Below are positions 1-7,390 of a stretch of DNA of 64,000 bases, one piece after another (positions within the stretch are counted from its first letter, which is position 1; each line of letters opens with the position of its first letter). The position numbers were made by a program, and so were the translations under genes. The DNA is taken from the NCBI GenBank assembly GCA_934098665.1, contig CAKOOO010000004.1, forward strand, positions 1 to 64,000, given 5' to 3'. This DNA comes from an uncultured Bacilli bacterium (GTDB taxonomy: Bacteria; Bacillota_I; Bacilli_A; RF39; UBA660). Under the pieces are notes generated by a model. That model was not told the origin of the DNA. It searched no databases and saw only the letters and a program-made list of their open reading frames with translations.

Positions 1-204
1 AGCAAGAGCAAAAGCCTGTACTAAAATATCATCTAAAGTTTCACCTTTGGAAAGTCTTTCTTTAAATTCATTTGTTTTATTTTTAAAGTCTTCATCCTTT
101 AAATTAGCCATAGTATCCTCTAAAGAGATAATTTCATCTGCTAATTTATCAAACCTTTTTAATTCTTTATATTCGCTGTCTAATATTTTTTTTAAAAATC
201 CCAT
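1..204 (-). CDS. secA: Preprotein translocase ATPase SecA (N-terminal 68 residues, cut by window edge)
   Basis: This is the start of SecA, the cytosolic ATPase that pushes preproteins through SecYEG. The visible part begins MGFLKKILD, continues through ELKRFDKLADEI and ends near KGETLDDILVQAFALA, the typical SecA N-terminal helix and the beginning of nucleotide-binding domain 1. The Walker motifs lie beyond the window. The start is the ATG at 204, preceded by a GAAGGTG ribosome-binding site. It follows hpf on the same strand, the hpf-secA order known from Bacillus. Identification rests on 68 residues but the N-terminal signature is distinctive. Confidence 0.93.
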   Translation of the reverse strand, partial: MGFLKKILDSEYKELKRFDKLADEIISLEDTMANLKDEDFKNKTNEFKERLSKGETLDDILVQAFALA

Positions 205-246
205 ATATATTCACCTTCAAGATAAATTATATCAAAAAAAAATAAT

Positions 247-266
247 AAAAAAAAGGCTTAAAGCCT
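247..266 (-). terminator. Rho-independent terminator of hpf
   Basis: Stem arms 254-258 and 262-266 (AGGCT/AGCCT) are followed on the minus strand by a run of eight U (247-254). The stem overlaps the hpf stop codon at 265-267. It separates hpf from secA. Confidence 0.7.
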
Positions 267-792
267 ATTTAACATTTAATATTCCAAGAGTACCATCGCT
301 TCGTTTGTATAAAACAGATACACACTCTTCATTTATATTTTTAAAAGCAAAGAAATCATGATTTAAAAGTTCCATTTGCATCATCGCTTCATCTTCATCC
401 ATTGGTTTAATATCAAGGTTTTTTCTTTTAACTATTTTTTCTGGTTTACTTTCCTCTTCTTCATATTCAAAACTCATTTCAAATGATGGCACTGACTTGT
501 AATGATTTTGTAATCTTGTTTTATTTTTTCTAATCATTCTTTCTAATTTATCCACGATTAAATCTATAGCGGCATATAAATCTTCATTACTTTCCTCTGC
601 TCTAATATAAAATTTTGATGTAGGAATTGAAACTTCTATTGTTTCTATATTATTTTTTACCCTTATAATAACATTACATTTAATATTAGCATCCTTTTTA
701 AAATATTTATCAAGTTTCTGAAGTTTTTCCTCAATATAATCTTTAATTGCTTTTGTAACTGTAATTTTATCCCCTCTAATATTTATTTTCAT
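265..792 (-). CDS. hpf: Ribosome hibernation promoting factor, long form
   Basis: Long-form HPF (175 aa) dimerises 70S ribosomes into inactive 100S particles in stationary phase. The N-terminal half (about 1-100) is the S30AE/RaiA-type domain, beginning MKINIRGDKITVT and including FYIRAEESNEDLYAAID. A charged linker follows at about 100-120, then a C-terminal dimerisation domain of about 55 residues ending YKRSDGTLGILNVK. Length and architecture match Firmicute long HPF. The start is at 792 with a GGGAGATGATGAA-type ribosome-binding site. It lies between csp and secA, with terminators on both sides, so it may be transcribed separately. Confidence 0.95.
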   Translation of the reverse strand: MKINIRGDKITVTKAIKDYIEEKLQKLDKYFKKDANIKCNVIIRVKNNIETIEVSIPTSKFYIRAEESNEDLYAAIDLIVDKLERMIRKNKTRLQNHYKSVPSFEMSFEYEEEESKPEKIVKRKNLDIKPMDEDEAMMQMELLNHDFFAFKNINEECVSVLYKRSDGTLGILNVK

Positions 793-830
793 TTCATCAT
801 CTCCCTACAATAATAATAACATACTTTATA

Positions 831-854
831 AAAAAAAACTACTATACAGTAGTT
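831..854 (-). terminator. Rho-independent terminator of the cold-shock gene
   Basis: Perfect 7-bp stem (837-843 with 848-854, AACTACT/AGTAGTT) followed on the minus strand by U8 (831-838). The stem contains the last codons and stop codon of the cold-shock gene. Confidence 0.8.
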
Positions 855-1054
855 AAATTTAAGGATTCAACATCTTTTGCTTGAAGTCCTTTGTGAGTTT
901 CAATTAATCTAAAATTAACTAGTTCTCCCTCTTTTAAAGAACGATATCCATCTTTTTGAATTACTGAATAATGAACAAAAATATCTGATAAATTTTCACA
1001 CTCTATAAATCCATATCCTTTCTCATTATTGAACCATTTTACTCTACCTTTCAT
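842..1054 (-). CDS. csp: Cold-shock protein, CspA family
   Basis: A 70-aa single cold-shock domain protein that binds single-stranded nucleic acid and acts as an RNA chaperone. The two RNA-binding motifs are visible: RNP1-like KGYGFIE at about 12-18 and RNP2-like DIFVHYS at about 24-30. The reading frame stays open upstream to 1087, but the ATG at 1054 is preceded by a strong GAAGGAAGGTG site and gives the canonical start MKGRVKWFN. A perfect 0A box lies about 75 bp upstream. It has its own terminator. Confidence 0.93.
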   Translation of the reverse strand: MKGRVKWFNNEKGYGFIECENLSDIFVHYSVIQKDGYRSLKEGELVNFRLIETHKGLQAKDVESLNLTTV

Positions 1055-1125
1055 TTTTACACCTTCCTTCAAGTTTAATTTAATCATAAAATGTAGGTAG
1101 TATCAATTCAAATCGTATGCCAAAA

Positions 1126-1132
1126 TTCGACA
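1126..1132 (-). promoter_or_regulatory. Candidate Spo0A-binding box (0A box) upstream of csp
   Basis: On the minus strand the sequence reads TTTTGTCGAATTTT, containing the exact heptamer TGTCGAA recognised by Spo0A. It lies in the gap between the MreB-like gene and csp. No convincing -35/-10 pair was found beside it, so direct control is an inference. Confidence 0.4.
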
Positions 1133-1165
1133 AAATATGGTATATTAAGTAGTTATTTCAAGTAC

Positions 1166-1744
1166 TTACGATAATTTGTTTTTTAAATTTTTTATCAAAT
1201 ATTTTTCCAAATTATTTATAACAAAAAAATTTTTAATATCTGAAAATTTTTCGTAAAGATTTTCATTACTAGATATTAGTATTAAGTTGTTTTTAACTCT
1301 ATTTTTAATAATGAATTTTATTTCTTTAATATTGTAATTCTCTATATTAAGTGAAATTATTTTCTTTGTATTAAAAGGCGTTACATATAATAATTTTAGT
1401 ATTTTATTGCCTATTAAATATGAATCATTTTTACTAAAATTAATTAGTGAAACATCCTTTATATATTTTTTAACATTTATAATTAAATCATTAAATGTTT
1501 CTTTTATTATATTAAGATCATTTATTGATATAAAAGAATTATATATGATAATTTTAGGTCTTTTAATAAAGGTATTTAATTTATTTTTTTTATAAAATTT
1601 TTTATATTCATTAATAAATTTTGACTTATTTTGAATAATTCCATTTTTTAATATATTTTCACTAAAAACATGTTTAAAATAATCTTTATTATTATATTCA
1701 ATTATTTCATTATCAAAAAGATAAATTATATTATTTAACTTCAT
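1166..1744 (-). CDS. Degenerate MreB/Mbl-like actin-fold protein (tentative), hypothetical
   Basis: A 192-aa protein with no clear family motif. Several segments line up in order with MreB/Mbl: LKNGII (32-37) with the MreB segment LKDGVI; KRPKIIIYNS (61-70) with RPRVVICVPS; the following SINDLNIIKETF with the TEVERRAV helix; and LILISSNENL (154-163) with IVLTGGGALL. The glycine-rich phosphate loops are missing and the protein is about 140 aa shorter than MreB, so it should not bind ATP normally. It overlaps the end of spoIIQ by 14 bp, in the place where Bacillus has spoIIID-mbl after spoIID-spoIIQ. Both the alignment by eye and the position support the idea, but it remains a weak homology call. 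No signal peptide or membrane segment is seen. Confidence 0.45.
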   Translation of the reverse strand: MKLNNIIYLFDNEIIEYNNKDYFKHVFSENILKNGIIQNKSKFINEYKKFYKKNKLNTFIKRPKIIIYNSFISINDLNIIKETFNDLIINVKKYIKDVSLINFSKNDSYLIGNKILKLLYVTPFNTKKIISLNIENYNIKEIKFIIKNRVKNNLILISSNENLYEKFSDIKNFFVINNLEKYLIKNLKNKLS

Positions 1745-2357
1745 TTGGATTTAATTCATAAAATTTTTCAGGGTCTATCAATTTTCCTTGACTATATACT
1801 TCGAAAAATAAAGCATTTTCATTTTCAACAATTTTATTTGAACTTGCTGCCCCAATGATAGTACCTTTTTTTACTTCATCGCCCTCTTTTAAGAAAACAT
1901 CCTTTAGTGAATAATATATGGTTGTTAAATTATCAGAATGACTTATTTCCACTACATTTCCTAATATTTCATCCGTTTTAATACTTTTTATTTTGCCATC
2001 ATACACAGCTACAACATCGAAATTTTCACTTGATGCATACATAGTTCCTGAGGATGGCATATAGGTATTTTGATAAAATATTAAAGCTTTTTCTTGTGTT
2101 TCATCTTCATAGTCTTTACTATAAAAACCAGATTTTATGCTAACTTTTTCACTAACATAAGGTTTACTAAAACTATCAGGTAGTGTTTCACTTAAAACAT
2201 TTTCTGTAACCTCTTTCATAATTGATTTTGAATAATTATAGTTTGTTACATTTTTTAATAAATGATTGTTAATTAATGATACACTTAAAAAAGTAACAAA
2301 AATAATTAATACATAAATAGTGGGCAATATAAAACTTTTTAGCCTTTTTCTTTTCAT
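1731..2357 (-). CDS. spoIIQ: Stage II sporulation protein Q (SpoIIQ), zinc-less LytM/M23-type protein
   Basis: SpoIIQ is made in the forespore and forms the Q-AH channel with SpoIIIAH of the mother cell during engulfment. The 208-aa protein has a basic N-terminus, one membrane segment (about 10-29), an extracytoplasmic linker and an M23/LytM-like domain (about 100-200) with the typical DGKI, GNVVEISH and GDEVKKGTIIG strands. All metallopeptidase ligands are replaced: S102 and M106 stand in the HxGxD motif, S150 in the YxHL motif, and A182/F184 in the HxH motif. The Bacillus protein also lacks activity, but here nothing of the site is left. It follows spoIID by 35 bp, as in other spore-formers, and overlaps the downstream MreB-like gene. 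Confidence 0.88.
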   Translation of the reverse strand: MKRKRLKSFILPTIYVLIIFVTFLSVSLINNHLLKNVTNYNYSKSIMKEVTENVLSETLPDSFSKPYVSEKVSIKSGFYSKDYEDETQEKALIFYQNTYMPSSGTMYASSENFDVVAVYDGKIKSIKTDEILGNVVEISHSDNLTTIYYSLKDVFLKEGDEVKKGTIIGAASSNKIVENENALFFEVYSQGKLIDPEKFYELNPNEVK

Positions 2358-2392
2358 TATTATCCTCCTATAAAAAGTATGGATAATTTTAG

Positions 2393-3274
2393 TTAATTTA
2401 TACTAGATAACTCAACGCCTTTATAATAATATTTTAAAATCTCTTCATAATTATACCCCTCTTTAGCAAGATAATTGGCACCATACTGGCTCATTCCAAC
2501 ACCATGACCATAACCATAAGTAGTAATATTAATTAAATCATTTATGTCAATTTCAAAGTCAGTTGACCTTAAATTTAGTTTTTTTCGAAATTCTATTCCC
2601 GTAAATGACTTATTATTAATAACAATGGTATTCACTCTATGAGTTAAGGTTCTATCAACATTATTAATAATTATTTTATTACATGTAATATTTAATAAAT
2701 TACAAAACTTCTCTTTCGTAAAACTTACAGTTTTTTTAAAATTACGATTTTCTTTTTCATAACTAGACTCTACACTAGTTAAATATTCTTTTTCACCAAA
2801 AACATATTTACTATCTTCAGTATATCCATTACTCATTGAAAAATAATAGGCAATAATTGGTTCATTATTAAATGTTAATATTTTATTGGTTGTTGACATT
2901 ACTGCAGTTTTAATTTTTGTATAATATTTATTATAATCTTCTTTCCATATTTCTTTCATTTTACTTTCATTTATTGCACATTGTGTTGATGTATCATTTG
3001 TTAATTTTTTATTATGTTTAAGTAAATAATAAGCATATGTTCTTGAGGCGACTGCTTGAGCTTTTAAAGTTTCGTTTTCAAATGATGCAGGCATTTCGCA
3101 AGCAATAACATTTACTAAATAACCTTCCATGTCAAAAATATTTTCTTTTGATATTCCTTTAAAATTGTTTTTTTCTTTTATATCAAAAAAATGAGAAGTT
3201 TTTATATTTAAACTTCTCAACAAAATAGCAATAATAATAATTAATACAATAATTATAATATTATTTTTTTTCAT
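2393..3274 (-). CDS. spoIID: Stage II sporulation protein D, peptidoglycan lytic transglycosylase
   Basis: SpoIID cleaves glycan strands at the leading edge of the engulfing mother-cell membrane and works with SpoIIM and SpoIIP. The 293-aa protein has an N-terminal membrane anchor (about 5-19) and a SpoIID/LytB domain. The catalytic glutamate is E60 in ACEMPASF, followed by LKAQAVASRTYA. The second conserved block GYGHGVGMSQYGA is near 253-265. The length is somewhat below the Bacillus protein (about 340 aa). It lies in a minus-strand run with spoIIQ downstream and ywzB upstream (9 bp gap). The start has an AAGGAAA site. Confidence 0.95.
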   Translation of the reverse strand: MKKNNIIIIVLIIIIAILLRSLNIKTSHFFDIKEKNNFKGISKENIFDMEGYLVNVIACEMPASFENETLKAQAVASRTYAYYLLKHNKKLTNDTSTQCAINESKMKEIWKEDYNKYYTKIKTAVMSTTNKILTFNNEPIIAYYFSMSNGYTEDSKYVFGEKEYLTSVESSYEKENRNFKKTVSFTKEKFCNLLNITCNKIIINNVDRTLTHRVNTIVINNKSFTGIEFRKKLNLRSTDFEIDINDLINITTYGYGHGVGMSQYGANYLAKEGYNYEEILKYYYKGVELSSIN

Positions 3275-3282
3275 TTTTTTCC

Positions 3283-3471
3283 TTAAAATAGTTCTATTAA
3301 TTTTATTAAAAATTCTGAACTTATATAGGCTAAACCAAATGATAAAATCATAATAAATATTTTTGCCTCAAGTTCATGTTTTACTTTAAAAAAATTATTA
3401 AAATTAATTGCACTTAAACAAAATATTGTTACAAAAAGCATTATTATATATATAAATACTTTATAATCCAT
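3283..3471 (-). CDS. ywzB: DUF1146 small membrane protein (YwzB family)
   Basis: A 62-aa protein with two hydrophobic segments separated by the block SAINFNNFFKVKHELEAKI, which matches the DUF1146/YwzB family (the Bacillus form has alRFdkLF and qar.lqillaiaiGY). The function is not known. In Bacillus ywzB also lies close to spoIID. The open frame extends to 3489, but the ATG at 3471 is better placed behind GGAG and is preferred; it overlaps the end of rpiB by 11 bp. Confidence 0.8.
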   Translation of the reverse strand: MDYKVFIYIIMLFVTIFCLSAINFNNFFKVKHELEAKIFIMILSFGLAYISSEFLIKLIELF

Positions 3472-3916
3472 TATATGCTCCATTTTCATAATTTATGATT
3501 TTATTAACTCTATTGATATGTCGTTGTTCAGTGGGCCTTTTTGTATTTAAAAATGTGTCAATCATTTTATAAATTATTTTAATATCAATCATATTACTTA
3601 TACACATAACATTACAGTCATTATGATTTTTTGCAAAAAATGCATCATCTATATTTGTGCATCTTGCAGCTCTGATACCTTTAACTTTATTTGCCGCTAT
3701 GCTCATTCCTATGCCAGTTCCGCATATTAAAAACCCATAAGAATCAGGATTTGTTAGCACACTTTTGCAAACATCGAATGCAAAATCAGGATAATCATCA
3801 TTTTCAGTATGTGATATTTTTGAAATTTCTACATCAATACCCAATTCACCTAAATAAGATTTAATTTCATTTTGAACATCTAATCCTCGATGGTCAGTTC
3901 CAATAAATATTTTCAT
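3461..3916 (-). CDS. rpiB: Ribose-5-phosphate isomerase B
   Basis: RpiB interconverts ribose-5-phosphate and ribulose-5-phosphate in the pentose phosphate pathway. The 151-aa length is normal for the family. Key features are the sugar-binding GTDHRG at 6-11 (D8, H9), the catalytic cysteine C65 in CGTGIGMS, the HNDCNV block, and the C-terminal RHINRV arginines. The frame is open further upstream, but the ATG at 3916 gives the family start MKIFIGTDH and has GGTGATGAA in front. It overlaps ywzB at its 3' end. Bacillus keeps rpiB in the same neighbourhood as prfA-prmC-spoIIR-mntP. Confidence 0.95.
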   Translation of the reverse strand: MKIFIGTDHRGLDVQNEIKSYLGELGIDVEISKISHTENDDYPDFAFDVCKSVLTNPDSYGFLICGTGIGMSIAANKVKGIRAARCTNIDDAFFAKNHNDCNVMCISNMIDIKIIYKMIDTFLNTKRPTEQRHINRVNKIINYENGAYNGL

Positions 3917-3956
3917 TTCATCACCTATTTTCATTATACCATAAAAAAACAAAAAA

Positions 3957-4172
3957 CTAATTTGCTTTTTGTTCATTTAAACCATATTTACGGTTAAATT
4001 TTTCTACATTACCTGTTTTTTTAGCTTTTGCTTGAGTACCAGTATAAAAAGGATGACATTTACTGCAAACCTCAACATTTATATTTTCTTTTGTAGATAA
4101 TACATTAAATGTTTCTCCGCATGCACATTTGACTGTAGCTTCTTTCATTTCAGGATGTATATTTGTTTTCAT
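3957..4172 (-). CDS. rpmE: 50S ribosomal protein L31, zinc-binding type
   Basis: L31 is a small protein bridging the two ribosomal subunits. The 71-aa sequence starts MKTNIHPEMKEATVKCACG and carries the four-cysteine zinc site of the C+ form (CxC at about 16-18 and CSKCHPFYTGTQ at about 36-47). The ribosome-binding site AAGGAAGG precedes the ATG at 4172. It sits between rpiB and the SGNH-like gene. An A/T-only hairpin followed by a U-run just after the stop (about 3940-3975) may be a weak terminator. Confidence 0.95.
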   Translation of the reverse strand: MKTNIHPEMKEATVKCACGETFNVLSTKENINVEVCSKCHPFYTGTQAKAKKTGNVEKFNRKYGLNEQKAN

Positions 4173-4228
4173 AGTATCATTTTCCTTCCTTTAACTTCTT
4201 TAGTATTATATCACATATTCTAAACTTA

Positions 4229-4855
4229 TCAACAATTTTTTAATAAAAAATTTCCAATTTTATTCATTCCTTTACTATTTAAATAATATTTATCACAAAT
4301 CACATAGTATTTATCAAACTCTAATTTATTTAAATCTATATATTTTAAATCATATTTTTTTGAATAATCAAATAATTTCTTGTTTACTAACTCAAACTTG
4401 TTTGACCTATTATATAAATTAATAATAAATATTTTACTATTAGATATCTTACGCACTTTATATAAAACGTTATGCATGTTATTTAAATAGTCTATTATGT
4501 TTTCTTCATTTAAATTTTTATAACTATTTAATTCATAGTTACCCACATTTATTATAATATATTTTGAATTTTTTAAATAATAACTTATGTTTTTATAATC
4601 ACTTTCAAGCATTGATAACAATTTACTTGAATTTAAATATTCATTATAAAATTTTATTTGCTTAATTTTATTTTTATCATGAAATATGTCATTATAGTTT
4701 TTTGAAATAGCACCATTAATTTCAGAAACTGATAAATAATCACCAATAGAAACATAATATTCATGCGATCTGTAAAATTTTAAATAGATAAATGAAATAA
4801 TAAATAAAGCAATTATAATAATAATTAATAATTTATATCTTTTTTTAATTTTCAT
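4229..4855 (-). CDS. Membrane-anchored SGNH/GDSL-hydrolase-like protein lacking catalytic residues
   Basis: A 208-aa protein with an N-terminal membrane anchor (about 8-25) and an extracytoplasmic domain that follows the SGNH order: block I as SIGDYLSV (37-43), a block-III-like NVGNYEL, and a final block V D188-K-Y-Y191-LNSKG. In active enzymes block I reads GDSL and block V DxxH. Here tyrosine replaces both the serine (Y40) and the histidine (Y191), so hydrolase activity is unlikely. The gene overlaps the end of murA by 11 bp, suggesting translational coupling and a role near the envelope. A TTG one codon upstream is an alternative start. The exact role is unknown. Confidence 0.6.
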   Translation of the reverse strand: MKIKKRYKLLIIIIIALFIISFIYLKFYRSHEYYVSIGDYLSVSEINGAISKNYNDIFHDKNKIKQIKFYNEYLNSSKLLSMLESDYKNISYYLKNSKYIIINVGNYELNSYKNLNEENIIDYLNNMHNVLYKVRKISNSKIFIINLYNRSNKFELVNKKLFDYSKKYDLKYIDLNKLEFDKYYVICDKYYLNSKGMNKIGNFLLKNC

Positions 4856-6110
4856 CAATAATTTTTATATCTGCACCAACTTGACGAAGTTTTTTTACTA
4901 AATTTTCATAACCTCTTAAAATATATTCTATATTTGATATTTTTGTTGTACCATCCGCTATTAAACCCGCCATTACAAGTGCAGCTCCCCCTCTTAAATC
5001 TGTAGCATTTATTTCACAGCCTTTTAATGGTGTTGGTCCAGTAATTATAGAATGTGTGCTATCATTTAGTTTAATATTTGCACCCATTTTATTTAAATAT
5101 TTAACGTGTTGCATTCTACTTTCCCAGATAGTTTCCTCGAAAAACGAAACACCATTTGCTTGAGTAAGGACAACAGAAATTGGTTGTCCTAAATCTGTAG
5201 GAAACCCTGGATAAACAAGTGTTTTGATATTTATTGGCTTTATATTATTGCACTTTGATATAGTAACTTTATCTTTATCAATTATATATTTAATACCCAT
5301 ATCATCAAATTTATCAAATAATGCTTTTATTTGATTAGGAACAATTCCACTTACTGTTAAGTTATTTCCAATCATAGCACCCACCATTAAATATGTACCT
5401 GCCTCAATTCTATCAGGAATAACATCAATTTGTGCTTCATGTAATTTTGTAACACCGTTAATTATAATTGTACTAGTTCCTGCGCCTTTAATATCAGCAC
5501 CCATTTTGTTTAAATAATCTGCTATATTTATAATTTCAATTTCTTTCGCAGCATTGGTTATTATAGTAGTGCCCTTGGCTAAAGAAGCAGCAAACATTAA
5601 GTTAATTGTGGCACCCACTGAAGCAAAATCTAAATTTATTCTTGAACCAGTTAAATTTTTGGCATCTAAAATATATTTATGTGTCTGTTCATCGTGCGTA
5701 ATATTTACTCCTAAAGCTACAAAACCTTTTAAATGAAGGTCAATAGGCCTAGTCCCAATATTACATCCTCCTGGAAAATATATTTCAACATGCTTAAATC
5801 TTGCGAGTAATACACCCATAAAATAGTATGAAGCTCTTAATTTATTAGATAAATCTTCCGGTATTACAACATTTTTAATATTCGAAGAGTCAATAGTAAC
5901 AGTTGTATCCTCAAAAGAAGCTTTAACATTTAAAACCTCTAAAATTTCAAATAAAGCATCTTTATCAGAAATATTGGGCACTTTATAAATCTTACACTTA
6001 CCACTAGATAATAAAGATGCAGGAATTAATGCAACTGCACTATTTTTTGCTCCACCAATTGCTATTTCACCACTTAATTCTTTTTTGCCATTTATTATTA
6101 TTTGTTTCAT
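4845..6110 (-). CDS. murA: UDP-N-acetylglucosamine 1-carboxyvinyltransferase
   Basis: MurA transfers enolpyruvate from PEP to UDP-GlcNAc, the first committed step of peptidoglycan synthesis. The 421-aa protein shows the substrate-binding K22-N23 in GGAKNSAVAL and the catalytic C116 in PGGCNIGTRP (the fosfomycin target). The start is taken at the ATG at 6110, preceded by GGTGATAAAT; a start four codons upstream is less likely. A good sigma-A promoter lies at 6203-6231. In Bacillus one murA paralogue lies beside spoIID and the other beside rpmE; this neighbourhood shows both partners, so the paralogue cannot be named. Confidence 0.97.
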   Translation of the reverse strand: MKQIIINGKKELSGEIAIGGAKNSAVALIPASLLSSGKCKIYKVPNISDKDALFEILEVLNVKASFEDTTVTIDSSNIKNVVIPEDLSNKLRASYYFMGVLLARFKHVEIYFPGGCNIGTRPIDLHLKGFVALGVNITHDEQTHKYILDAKNLTGSRINLDFASVGATINLMFAASLAKGTTIITNAAKEIEIINIADYLNKMGADIKGAGTSTIIINGVTKLHEAQIDVIPDRIEAGTYLMVGAMIGNNLTVSGIVPNQIKALFDKFDDMGIKYIIDKDKVTISKCNNIKPINIKTLVYPGFPTDLGQPISVVLTQANGVSFFEETIWESRMQHVKYLNKMGANIKLNDSTHSIITGPTPLKGCEINATDLRGGAALVMAGLIADGTTKISNIEYILRGYENLVKKLRQVGADIKIIDEN

Positions 6111-6202
6111 ATTTATCACCAAACCATCTTATTTTTAAATAAATGCTGTCACTAACTTTTTATGCAAAGTTTTTAATACTTATGAATAAGTTGTACAATT
6201 TA

Positions 6203-6231
6203 ATCATAAACCATTTTATTTAAGTAGTCAA
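6203..6231 (-). promoter_or_regulatory. Sigma-A promoter of murA
   Basis: On the minus strand TTGACT (6231-6226), a 17-bp spacer, then TATGAT (6208-6203). It lies about 93 bp upstream of the murA start, in a gene-free gap of about 150 bp. Confidence 0.75.
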
Positions 6232-6262
6232 ATAAACTTAAATAATAAAAACAAAATTTTAC

Positions 6263-6300
6263 AAAAAAACAGTAAATTACTTGTTAGCTTTATTTACTGT
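6263..6300 (-). terminator. Rho-independent terminator after the coiled-coil pair
   Basis: Nine-bp stem (ACAGTAAAT 6269-6277 with ATTTACTGT 6292-6300) and a U7 tail on the minus strand (6263-6269). The stem includes the end of the downstream coiled-coil gene and closes that unit before the murA promoter. Confidence 0.8.
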
Positions 6301-6768
6301 TCCTTCGAATTTAGACACAATTCCTTTTAAAGTATCATAATTTTTATTTATTTTTTTATCATGTTTCTCATTTTCTTTGCTTAATTTTAATAATTCTTCT
6401 TTTTGTTTAGTAATTTTAGCAATTTCACACTTTTGATACTCATAAAACCTTTTTTGAGCACTTTCCATTCTTTGTTTATAATCATCAAGGTAGTCTTCAT
6501 AATCAAATAACTCTTTTTTCATAGTTTCATAATCTTTTTTTAGTTTAGCTTTTTTTTGATTTAATTTGTCGACTTCCTTTTTAATATTTTGCTCAAATTG
6601 TTTTTTATCTTTTTCTAATTGTTGTTTTTTTAGTTCTAAATCATTATTTAAATTTATGTAGTAATCCAAAAATTCAGAAGTTCCATGTTCCTCTAAATTT
6701 TTATTTAATAGTTCTACATTAAACATTTCTAATTTGTAATCTTCATCCTTATTTTTTAAAGTACTCAT
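6277..6768 (-). CDS. Coiled-coil protein of unknown function
   Basis: A 163-aa hydrophilic protein I do not recognise. From about residue 40 to 135 it is a nearly continuous Lys/Glu-rich heptad coiled coil (ELKKQQLEKDKKQFEQ and similar). There is no signal peptide, membrane segment or cysteine motif. Its start overlaps the stop of the preceding coiled-coil gene in a TAATG junction, so the two are translationally coupled and probably act together, perhaps as a heteromeric rod. It ends in a strong terminator. The pair sits in an otherwise conserved cell-wall, sporulation and translation region. Confidence 0.7.
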   Translation of the reverse strand: MSTLKNKDEDYKLEMFNVELLNKNLEEHGTSEFLDYYINLNNDLELKKQQLEKDKKQFEQNIKKEVDKLNQKKAKLKKDYETMKKELFDYEDYLDDYKQRMESAQKRFYEYQKCEIAKITKQKEELLKLSKENEKHDKKINKNYDTLKGIVSKFEGTVNKANK

Positions 6769-7328
6769 TATGAATTATTTCCTTTATTATTCATTTTAGA
6801 AATAAATGTTCTTACAATTTTTTCAAATCTTGCATAATTATCTTCAAGTTGTTTTTTATTTTTTTCTATAATATCCATTTGCTCTACTCTATACTTTTCT
6901 ATTTCATTTTTTTGATTATTAATCTCTTCTCTTTTAGAGTCAATATCAGCATATATTTTAGTTTTTTCTTGTTCAAAATCTATTTTTGCATCGTTTAATT
7001 TTTGTTTTTCATTTTTCATCTCTTGTTCAAAACTAAATCTTTCACTTGCAAGTCTTTTTTCATCTTCCTCAATTTTAAGTTTGCGATTATTTAATTCTTC
7101 TTTTTGACTAACAAGTTGAGCTACAGAACTATCAGCATCAGAAACCTGTTTATTTAACTCAAGTAAAAGACTTTCAAAATCTTCATTTTTCATTTTATTA
7201 TTTTTATTTTCACTTAATAAGTCTTCACTTTCTTTTGATAATGAAAATATTTCTCTTGGAAAATCAAATTGTGGTTCTTCATTATAAATTTCATAACCTG
7301 GTTCTAATTTAATATCATCTTTTTTCAT
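6768..7328 (-). CDS. Coiled-coil protein of unknown function
   Basis: A 186-aa protein with a non-coiled N-terminal 50 residues (containing GYEIYNEEPQFDFPREIF) and a long Glu/Lys/Gln-rich coiled coil (about 55-160) with repeats such as EEINNQKNEIEKYR. It ends in an Asn/Lys-rich tail. No catalytic motif, membrane segment or export signal is visible. The start at 7328 is chosen because AGAGGT lies 6 bp upstream; the ATG at 7334 would abut the Shine-Dalgarno. It is coupled by a TAATG overlap to the following coiled-coil gene. Function is not recognised; a structural or scaffolding role is only a guess. Confidence 0.7.
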   Translation of the reverse strand: MKKDDIKLEPGYEIYNEEPQFDFPREIFSLSKESEDLLSENKNNKMKNEDFESLLLELNKQVSDADSSVAQLVSQKEELNNRKLKIEEDEKRLASERFSFEQEMKNEKQKLNDAKIDFEQEKTKIYADIDSKREEINNQKNEIEKYRVEQMDIIEKNKKQLEDNYARFEKIVRTFISKMNNKGNNS

Positions 7329-7390
7329 ACTCATACCTCTTTATTCTAACTAAATTTTACTACATTTAAATTTTTTTGGCAATAGATTTT

